Source of the DNA: Atopobiaceae bacterium
GTDB taxonomy: Bacteria > Actinomycetota > Coriobacteriia > Coriobacteriales > Atopobiaceae
Direction: 5' to 3'
Assembly (NCBI GenBank): GCA_022482785.1
Contig: JAKVON010000005.1
Span: 124,001-188,000 of the forward strand
Length of the DNA stretch: 64,000 nt
Under the pieces are notes generated by a model. That model was given only the letters and a program-made list of their open reading frames with translations. It was not told the DNA's origin and did not search any database. The position numbers and the translations under genes were made by a program. Numbering within the stretch: position 1 is the stretch's first letter; each line of letters begins with the position of its first letter. Positions 57,660 to 64,000 of this stretch are shown piece by piece.

Positions 57660-59140
57660 GAGAACGCCCTCTCGCAGGCTCCCTCCACGTAGGCACCCAT
57701 CCGGTCGATGCCGATGACGTCGGCGAAGCGCACCTCGGCCGAGCGCAGCGCCGAGAGGGGGGCGGGAGGGGTGGTCCCGGTGAGCTCGGCGAGCGCGTCC
57801 ATGCAGGCGAAGCCGTCCTTTCCGGAGGCATCCTCGCCCAGCGCGGCCAGCACGTCGGAGCAGAACTTGTAGGGGCTCGCGGTCGAGAGGCACACGCGTG
57901 CGACGCCGTCGCGCTCCCGCTGGCCGAGCACGTGCATGCCCACGGCGGTGTGCGGGTCGACGAGGACATGGTCGTCCTCCCAGCAGCGCCTGATCGCCGA
58001 GCGGGTCTCGTCGTCGGTCGCGCGGCCGCAGGCGAAGGTCGCGTGGAGGCGCTCGGCCATGGCGTCGGGGATGGAGTAGGCGCCCCTCTCGGCGAGATCG
58101 GACATGAGCGACGCCACGAGCTCGCAGTCGCCGTCGGAGAGGTAGAACAGCAGGCGCTCGAGGTTCGAGGACACGAGGATGTCCATGGAGGGCGAGATGG
58201 TCTTCATGAAGGGGCGCCTGCGGTCGTAGGTGCCGGTCGAGATGAAGTCGACGAGCACGTCGTTCGAGTTCGATGCGACGACGAACGTCCGCACGGGGAG
58301 CCCGAGCCGCTTGGCGTAGTAGCCGGCGAGCACGTCGCCGAAGTTGCCCGTGGGGACGCAGAAGTCGACGGGATCGCCCGTCTCGAGGACGCCCTTGCGC
58401 ACGAGCTGCGCGTAGGCGTCGAAGTAGTAGACCACCTGCGGGACGAGGCGGCCGACGTTGATGGAGTTGGCGCTCGAGAGGCACTGGCCCCTTTCGGACA
58501 GACGCCTTGCGAGCCCCGCATCGGCGAAGATGCGCTTGACCTCGCTCTGCGCATCGTCGAAGTTGCCCTCGATGCCGCAGACCGAGACGTTGGAGCCGCG
58601 TTGCGTCACCATCTGCAGGTGCTGGATGTCGGAGACCTTGCCCGCGGGATAGAACACCGTGACGCCGATCCCCGGCTTGTCGGCGAAGCCCTCGAGGGCC
58701 GCCTTGCCGGTGTCGCCGCTGGTGGCGCAGACGATCATGACGTCCTTGCCGCCCTGCCCGCGGGCGATGCCCATGAGCTGCGGGAGCATCTGGAGGGCGA
58801 CGTCCTTGAAGGCGCTCGTGGGCCCATGGTAGAGCTCGAGGAGCCAGTCGGTGCCGATGGGGGAGACGGGGGTCACGGCAGGGGAGTCGAAGCTCGACCC
58901 ATAGGCGCGCTCGACGCAGCCGAAGACCTCCTCCGGGGAGAAGTCGTCGAGGAGGGTCCCAAGGACGAGCCGGGCGTTCGCGCCATAGTCCTGTCGCGCG
59001 ACCAGGGCAAGGTCAAGCTGCCGTTCCCCGAGGCCGTCGGCGACGAAGAGGCCCCCGTCGCCCGCGATGCCCTCGAGGATGGCTTGCTTGCTTGTTACGT
59101 TCTCGTTTCTTGAGCGCGTGCTGTGGTAGAACATACTCAC
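57656..59140 (-). CDS. thrC: Threonine synthase
   Basis: A 494-aa PLP enzyme of the long ThrC class. FYHSTRSRNENVTSKQAILEGIAGDGGLFV is the family N-terminus, YHGPTSAFKDVALQMLPQL carries the PLP lysine, and CATSGDTGKAALEGF and CVPTGNFGDVLAGYYAK bind phosphate. GTG 59140 behind GAGGGG is preferred over ATG 59134. It converts O-phosphohomoserine to threonine. First gene of a thrC-thrB unit, divergent from hom with 119 bp between for both promoters. Confidence 0.95.
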   Translation of the reverse strand: MSMFYHSTRSRNENVTSKQAILEGIAGDGGLFVADGLGERQLDLALVARQDYGANARLVLGTLLDDFSPEEVFGCVERAYGSSFDSPAVTPVSPIGTDWLLELYHGPTSAFKDVALQMLPQLMGIARGQGGKDVMIVCATSGDTGKAALEGFADKPGIGVTVFYPAGKVSDIQHLQMVTQRGSNVSVCGIEGNFDDAQSEVKRIFADAGLARRLSERGQCLSSANSINVGRLVPQVVYYFDAYAQLVRKGVLETGDPVDFCVPTGNFGDVLAGYYAKRLGLPVRTFVVASNSNDVLVDFISTGTYDRRRPFMKTISPSMDILVSSNLERLLFYLSDGDCELVASLMSDLAERGAYSIPDAMAERLHATFACGRATDDETRSAIRRCWEDDHVLVDPHTAVGMHVLGQRERDGVARVCLSTASPYKFCSDVLAALGEDASGKDGFACMDALAELTGTTPPAPLSALRSAEVRFADVIGIDRMGAYVEGACERAFS

Positions 59141-59259
59141 GATTCATACCCCTCGCATCGTGGGACCGGTGCCCGACGAACGTTTCGCTCTATGGTAACC
59201 GCCGCCGCACGCGCGTGCAGGCAAGAACCTGACGATGCCCGAAAGATTGGATGTGCCTG

Positions 59260-60384
59260 ATGAAGATCGCCCTGCTCGGCCATGGCACGGTTGGTCGTGG
59301 CGTCGTCGACATCATCGACAGCGGGACGGGCGCCCTCGAGGTGTCGCGGATCCTCGAGCTGCCCCAGTTCTGCAACGAGGCGCGCATGACCTCGAACTTC
59401 GACGACATCGTCGAGGACGACGAGATAGACGCGGTCGTCGAGGCCATGGGCGGCCTCGAGCCGGCCCACGGCTACATCGTGCGGGCCCTCGAGGCCGGCA
59501 AGAGCGTCGTCACCTCGAACAAGGCGGTCGTCGCCGAGTTCTTCGAGGAGTTCGTCGACGCCGCCCGCGCCAACGGCGCGTCCCTCTTCATCGAGGCCAC
59601 GACGGGCGGCGGCATCCCCTGGATCGCCGGGCTCATGAAGGTGCGCAGGGTCGACGAGGTCTCGAGCTTCTCGGGCATCATGAACGGCACCACCAACTAC
59701 ATCGTCGACCAGATGTCCAGGAGCGGCGCCGAGTTCGGCGCGGTGCTCGAGCGCGCCCAGGGCCTCGGCTACGCCGAGCGCGACCCCTCCGCCGACATCG
59801 ACGGCATCGACGTCAAGAACAAGACGATCATCTCGGCGAGCGTGGCCTTCGACGTTGCCTGCACGCACGACCTGCCCGTCTCGGGAATCCGCAACCTCAC
59901 GAAGGCCGACCTCGAGTTCTTCGCGAGCCGAGGGCAGTCGGTCCGGCTCCTCGGCAAGGGCGTCCAGGAGCTGGGGAGCTATGCCGTGGCCGTCGAGCCG
60001 ACCGCCGTCGACGCCCGCTCCATGGAGGCCGCCGTCCCGGACAACTTCAACCTCCTCTCCTGCGAGGGAGCCACCATCGGGCCCCTCAAGTTCTACGGGC
60101 AGGGGGCGGGCTCGCTTCCCACGGGCAACGCCATGGTCCAGGACCTGCTCGACCTCGCTGCAGGCGTGAGGCCCATCTACGACTTCTCGCGGGGCCTCGC
60201 CTACGACCCGACGCTCCTCTCCGGCGACTACCTCATCCGTGCCGCCGGATTCGAGCCCTCGGGGGCGGAGCCTGCCGGGGCGGGGTATCATCGTGTACCA
60301 GACATCACGGCCGAGCAGGCACGTTCCCTGCTCGACGAGGCGCTTTCGGTGGACCCGACGGCGTTCATGGCCGCAATCGGGTAG
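59260..60384 (+). CDS. hom: Homoserine dehydrogenase
   Basis: A 374-aa protein. MKIALLGHGTVGRGVVDII is the NAD(P)-binding Rossmann start; VTSNKAVVAEF, GIMNGTTNYI and GYAERDPSADIDGIDVKNK with the catalytic Lys/Asp follow. No C-terminal ACT domain is present, so threonine feedback of the classical type is unlikely. A GTG at 59251 is an alternative start 3 codons upstream. Operon hom-lysC-asd. Confidence 0.95.
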   Translation: MKIALLGHGTVGRGVVDIIDSGTGALEVSRILELPQFCNEARMTSNFDDIVEDDEIDAVVEAMGGLEPAHGYIVRALEAGKSVVTSNKAVVAEFFEEFVDAARANGASLFIEATTGGGIPWIAGLMKVRRVDEVSSFSGIMNGTTNYIVDQMSRSGAEFGAVLERAQGLGYAERDPSADIDGIDVKNKTIISASVAFDVACTHDLPVSGIRNLTKADLEFFASRGQSVRLLGKGVQELGSYAVAVEPTAVDARSMEAAVPDNFNLLSCEGATIGPLKFYGQGAGSLPTGNAMVQDLLDLAAGVRPIYDFSRGLAYDPTLLSGDYLIRAAGFEPSGAEPAGAGYHRVPDITAEQARSLLDEALSVDPTAFMAAIG

Positions 60385-60399
60385 GAAGGCCCATCTCGC

Positions 60400-61791
60400 A
60401 TGCTGAAGATCACGAAGTTCGGCGGGTCGAGCACCGCCGACGCGGGGCAGTTCCGCAAGATCAAGGACATCATCTCCGCCGACCCGAGCCGCAAGTTCGT
60501 GGTGGTATCCGCGGCCGGCAAGCGCAACTCGCAGGACAACAAGGTCACGGACCTGCTCTATCTCGTGAACGCCCACCGCACCTACCACGTGGACTGCACC
60601 CCCTTGCTCGGCGACATCAAGGCGCGCTTCGTCGAGATAGCCGACGAGCTCGGCCTGGCCTATCCCATCGCCGAGAAGTTCGACGAGCTCGCCGAGCACA
60701 TCGAGGAGTACACCCCCGAGTTCGTGGTCTCGCGCGGCGAGTACTTCACCGGCCAGCTCATGGCCGAGTGGCTCGGGCTGCCCTTCGTCGACGCGGCGGA
60801 CGTCGTCGTGTTCCACCATGACGGCAACCTCGACATGGAGCGCACCAACGACCGCGTGCAGGACGTCGCCACCCGCGAGGGCCGCTTCGTCATGCCCGGC
60901 TTCTACGGCGCGACGGTCGACGGCGAGATCCGCCTCCTCGACCGTGGCGGCGGCGACATCTCCGGCTCGATCCTGGCGCGCTGCCTCTCCGCCGACCTCT
61001 ACGAGAACTGGACCGACGTCTCGGGATTCCTCACGGCGGACCCGCGCATCGTGCACAAGCCGCTGCCCATCCACCGCATCACCTTCGACGAGTTGCGCGA
61101 GCTCTCCTACATGGGGGCCAACGTCCTGCACGAGGAGGCCATCTTCCCCGTGCGCGAGGCCAACATTCCCATCGCGATCAAGAACACGAACCGCCCCGGC
61201 GACTCGGGCACCATCATCCGGGAGACCACCGAGGAGGGCGAGGACGAGCCCATCATCACCGGCATCGCCGGCCGCAAGGACTTCCTCGCCGTCCACGTGA
61301 AGAAGAACCACATGTCCACCAAGGTGGGCTGCCTGCGCAAGACGCTCTCCATCTTCGAGCGCTATGGCGTCTCGATCGAGCACGTCCCCACGGGGATCGA
61401 CTCGTTCGGCATCGTCGTGAACGGCGAGGACGTCAAGAACAGCATCTACTCGATCGTCGCCGACATCCAGCGCGAGATAGAGCCCGACGAGGTCAAGGTC
61501 ATCGACCAGCTCGCCCTCATCAGCGTGGTGGGCCGCAACATGGCGCGGCGGGCCGGCGTCTCGGGCCGCCTCTTCTCCTCGCTCGGCTCGCGCGGCGTCT
61601 CCGTCCGCATGATCACGCAGTCCTCGCAGGAGATCAACATCATCCTCGGGGTCAACAACGACGACTTCAACAGGGCCGTCAAGGTCATCTACGACGAGTT
61701 CGTCGCCAAGGAGCAGGCCGCCAAGGAGGCCTCGCGCCTGAACCAGGAGCGTTTCGGCAAGGCAAACCCCGAGGGAAAGGTCTTCTCATGA
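60400..61791 (+). CDS. lysC: Aspartate kinase
   Basis: A 463-aa protein. KITKFGGSSTADAGQF is the KFGGTSV nucleotide motif, EFVVSRGEYFTGQLMAEWL and PGFYGATVDGEIRLLDRGGGDISGS complete the kinase domain. Two C-terminal ACT units follow (FLAVHVKKNHMSTKVGCLRKTL; LALISVVGRNMARRAGVSGRLFSSLG), the site of feedback control by lysine or threonine. Start is 15 nt after hom; the stop overlaps asd by 4 nt. Confidence 0.95.
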   Translation: MLKITKFGGSSTADAGQFRKIKDIISADPSRKFVVVSAAGKRNSQDNKVTDLLYLVNAHRTYHVDCTPLLGDIKARFVEIADELGLAYPIAEKFDELAEHIEEYTPEFVVSRGEYFTGQLMAEWLGLPFVDAADVVVFHHDGNLDMERTNDRVQDVATREGRFVMPGFYGATVDGEIRLLDRGGGDISGSILARCLSADLYENWTDVSGFLTADPRIVHKPLPIHRITFDELRELSYMGANVLHEEAIFPVREANIPIAIKNTNRPGDSGTIIRETTEEGEDEPIITGIAGRKDFLAVHVKKNHMSTKVGCLRKTLSIFERYGVSIEHVPTGIDSFGIVVNGEDVKNSIYSIVADIQREIEPDEVKVIDQLALISVVGRNMARRAGVSGRLFSSLGSRGVSVRMITQSSQEINIILGVNNDDFNRAVKVIYDEFVAKEQAAKEASRLNQERFGKANPEGKVFS

Positions 61792-62801
61792 GCAGCTACT
61801 CAGTCGCCATCCTCGGCGCCACTGGCGCCGTGGGCACCCAGATGCTCGAATGCCTCGACGAGCGCGACTTCCCCGTAGGGGAGCTCCGCCTCCTGGCGAG
61901 CGCCCGCTCGGCAGGCAGGAAGATCGACTACCGCGGCGAGGACATCGTCATCCGCGAGGCGACCCCCGAGGCGTTCGAGGGCATCGACATCGTGCTGGGC
62001 GCCGCCGGCGACGCGACGGCCAAGGCCCTCCTGCCCGAGGCCGTCAAGCGCGGCGCCACCGTCGTGGACAACTCCCACGCCTTCCGCCTCGACCCCGACG
62101 TGCCCCTCGTCATCCCAGAGATAAACGGCGGCGACGTCGCCCGCCATCACGGCCTCATCGCCAATCCCAACTGCGCCACCATCATCGGCCTCATGCCCGT
62201 GTGGCCCCTCCACGAGATCGCCGGCCTCACGCGCCTGATCGTCTCCACCTACCAGGCCGCGTCGGGCGCCGGCGCCCCCGGCCTCGACGAGCTCATGCGC
62301 CAGAGCGCCATCGTGGCGGCCGGGGACACGGTCGACGACCCGCAGGTGTTCCAGCACCAGCTCGCGATGAACCTCATCCCGCAGATCGGGGGCTTCGGCG
62401 AGAACGGCTACACCTCCGAGGAGATGAAGATGCAGAACGAGGGGCGCAAGATCATGCACCTGCCCGAGCTGCGCGTCAACTGCACCTGCGTCCGGGTGCC
62501 CGTCATGCGCTCGCACTCCGAGAGCATCACCTGCGAGTTCGAGCGGCCCATCTCGCCCGACGAGGCCCGTGCGGCCCTGGCCGGGGCGAGCGGCGTCAAG
62601 GTCGAGGACGACCCGGCGAACTCCCGCTACCCGATGCCGCTCGAGACGAGCGACCAGGACCTCGTCTTCGTCGGCCGCATCCGCCAGGACATCTCGGCCC
62701 CCGACCCGAGCCGGGCGCTCGCGCTCTGGAGCTGCGGGGACCAGATCCGCAAGGGCGCCGCGACCAACGCCGTCCAGATCGCCGAGCTCCTGGTCAAGTA
62801 A
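61788..62801 (+). CDS. asd: Aspartate-semialdehyde dehydrogenase
   Basis: A 337-aa protein. SVAILGATGAVGTQMLECL is the NADP-binding motif, ANPNCATIIGLMPVWPL holds the catalytic Cys, STYQAASGAGAPGLDEL the substrate loop, and RVPVMRSHSESITCEF the C-terminal signature. It provides aspartate semialdehyde for both diaminopimelate/lysine and homoserine. ATG overlaps the lysC stop. Confidence 0.96.
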   Translation: MSSYSVAILGATGAVGTQMLECLDERDFPVGELRLLASARSAGRKIDYRGEDIVIREATPEAFEGIDIVLGAAGDATAKALLPEAVKRGATVVDNSHAFRLDPDVPLVIPEINGGDVARHHGLIANPNCATIIGLMPVWPLHEIAGLTRLIVSTYQAASGAGAPGLDELMRQSAIVAAGDTVDDPQVFQHQLAMNLIPQIGGFGENGYTSEEMKMQNEGRKIMHLPELRVNCTCVRVPVMRSHSESITCEFERPISPDEARAALAGASGVKVEDDPANSRYPMPLETSDQDLVFVGRIRQDISAPDPSRALALWSCGDQIRKGAATNAVQIAELLVK

Positions 62802-62805
62802 CGCG

Positions 62806-64000
62806 ATGAGCGAAGCCTGTGGCCGTGCCCTGGGTGTTGCGGCGGCCCTCGCCTGCGCCGTCGCGCTGCTGGTCGCGATTCCCGGCCTCGGCTGGTATGG
62901 CGACCTTGCACCCAGGACCGCCCAATGGAACCGGGCCGACACCTACCGCGAGTACGACAACCTCGCCGACTCCCTCATCGAGGGGCATGCGTGGCTCGAC
63001 GTCGAGCCGCCCGCATGGCTCGTCGGGATGGCGAATCCCTACGACCGCCAGGCGCGGGACGGGCTCGCGGCCCAGACGGGGGAGGGCTACCTCTGGGATT
63101 CCGCCTATTACCAGGGACGTTACTACTGCTACTTCGGCATCCTTCCCTGTCTCGCCTTCTATGTGCCGTTCCATCTCCTGACGGGAGGAGCCGCGTTTCC
63201 CACCGGCTTCGCCGTTATCATCTGCGCCTGGGCGTTCCTGGCTGGCTCCGCCGCTCTCGTGGGGCATGCGCGACGACGGTGGTTCCCCCGTGCGGGCAGA
63301 GGGATCAGCGTCCTGTGCTATCTGGGGCTTGCCCTCGGCTCGTCCCTCGAGGTCGCGCTGGTCTCGCCGGGACTCTACGCGCTGCCCATCATGATGGGCC
63401 TGGCGCTTGACGTCTGGGGTCTCTTGCTCTGGCTGCGTGCCTGGGAGGTGCGTCGGTGGGGAAGGGCCGCGGCGGGCTCGCTGCTCCTCGCATCGGTGCT
63501 GGCCACGAGGCCGCCGCTTGCGATCGTCTCGGCGTTCCTGCTGCCGCTCGCTGTCGCCGTGCTGAAAAGCGAGGGACCCGGTGCCTCGAAGGCGCGCTGG
63601 CTCGGCGCGCTGGTCCTCCCCTTCGCCCTCGTGGGCGTTGGCGTGGGCTGGTACAACGCCATCCGCTTCGGGTCGCCCCTCGACTTCGGGTCGGCCTACA
63701 ACCTCACGGCCGTCGACGTCGCCAACCGCCGGGCCCAGCTCGGCTGGCTCGCCTCGGGCGCGTGGTCCTACCTGCTCCAGCCGCCGAGCCTCGTGGCCGC
63801 CTTCCCGTTCCTCTCAGCCGTGCCGCTCGACGGGTCGACCTACGTCGAGCCCATGGCGGGCGGACTCGTCTGGCTCGGTCCCTTCCTGCTGTCATGGGCC
63901 GGCGCGCGCATGGCATGGCGCCGCGATCGCAGGCGCACGGCCGTCGCCTGCGCGCTGGCCGGCATGGGTCTTGCCCTCATGCTCTTCGACTCGTTGGTCG
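62806..64000 (+). CDS. Polytopic membrane protein, partial (cut by window end)
   Basis: Frame open from ATG 62806 to the window edge, at least 398 codons. N-terminal hydrophobic segment (VAAALACAVALLVAIPGLGW), then an extracytoplasmic loop with YREYDNLADSLIEGHAWLD, MANPYDRQARDG and YYQGRYYCYFGILPCLAFY. This loop pattern (Y--LA-----G---L---P--L--M-NPYD; Y-G-YY-YFG--P) occurs in a family of unknown glycosyltransferase-39-like membrane proteins of Gram-positive gut bacteria. At least eight further hydrophobic segments follow. It starts 4 nt after asd but is probably functionally unrelated. Confidence 0.75.
   Translation, partial: MSEACGRALGVAAALACAVALLVAIPGLGWYGDLAPRTAQWNRADTYREYDNLADSLIEGHAWLDVEPPAWLVGMANPYDRQARDGLAAQTGEGYLWDSAYYQGRYYCYFGILPCLAFYVPFHLLTGGAAFPTGFAVIICAWAFLAGSAALVGHARRRWFPRAGRGISVLCYLGLALGSSLEVALVSPGLYALPIMMGLALDVWGLLLWLRAWEVRRWGRAAAGSLLLASVLATRPPLAIVSAFLLPLAVAVLKSEGPGASKARWLGALVLPFALVGVGVGWYNAIRFGSPLDFGSAYNLTAVDVANRRAQLGWLASGAWSYLLQPPSLVAAFPFLSAVPLDGSTYVEPMAGGLVWLGPFLLSWAGARMAWRRDRRRTAVACALAGMGLALMLFDSLV

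Noticed and set aside
59137-61383. 748-codon minus-strand frame over hom and lysC
   Set aside because: Shadow of two well-identified biosynthetic genes.

Overview
The window joins the late half of a siphovirus-type prophage (left edge to about 24.5 kb) to host chromosome (about 24.6-64 kb). The host part is GC-rich (roughly two thirds G+C by eye). Its Rho with a long low-complexity insertion, the GlpA-like/BFD + flavoprotein + DUF1667 trio, the C11-peptidase lipoprotein and the short ACT-less homoserine dehydrogenase suggest an anaerobic high-GC Gram-positive, most likely Coriobacteriia (Olsenella/Collinsella/Atopobiaceae-like). That assignment is inference from gene style, since no rRNA lies in the window. 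The phage part is somewhat lower in GC and strongly biased to + strand genes overlapping by ATGA.

Prophage, 1-24.5 kb, all + strand: small accessory genes; an HTH protein and HNH nuclease; TerS and TerL; portal, HK97-type protease and capsid; four head-tail joining genes; tail tube; tail chaperone with a textbook -1 frameshift site (A_AAA_AAC plus hairpin); tape measure; tail-tip genes; then a complete diversity-generating retroelement (DGR) made of the target gene with variable repeat VR (19125-19255), Avd, template repeat TR (19824-19956) and reverse transcriptase (20137-21297). The lysis end has a phi-LC3-type holin, an Acb2/Tad1-like putative anti-CBASS sponge and a GH25 + cysteine-amidase + four CW_7 repeat endolysin with a strong internal in-frame start. 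A T-rich terminator at 24466-24497 closes the phage. Integrase and left attachment site lie outside the window.

Host, 24.6-37.9 kb: YxeA-like protein, RCC1-repeat lipoprotein and clostripain-like lipoprotein on the minus strand; a cyclophilin; infC (ATA start)-rpmI-rplT behind a consensus promoter; a WecA/TagO-type transferase; a three-gene flavoprotein/Fe-S/DUF1667 operon; a 6S-like structured RNA; an OatA-like acyltransferase with two SGNH domains, the second lacking the catalytic Ser; tRNA-Ala(CGC). From 38 to 46 kb lies a patch of accessory and decayed genes: DUF4143 ATPase, a JetD-like N-terminal fragment, a DUF2207 C-terminal protein, an IS3-type transposase relic, a phosphoesterase, and a conjugative-element remnant (VirD4-like coupling protein and two companions).

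Housekeeping genes resume at 46-64 kb: radical SAM protein, pncB (frameshifted as given), argS, a tandem winged-helix regulator, rho, an SDR, an anchored hypothetical protein, a VanZ-like protein and the aspartate-to-threonine genes (thrC-thrB on minus, divergent from hom-lysC-asd), ending in a partial polytopic membrane protein.

The most interesting system is the phage DGR. All ten VR/TR differences fall on template adenines, and two are single-A deletions that truncate the target protein. The allele shown is therefore either a DGR-made null variant or an assembly consensus across a hypervariable population.
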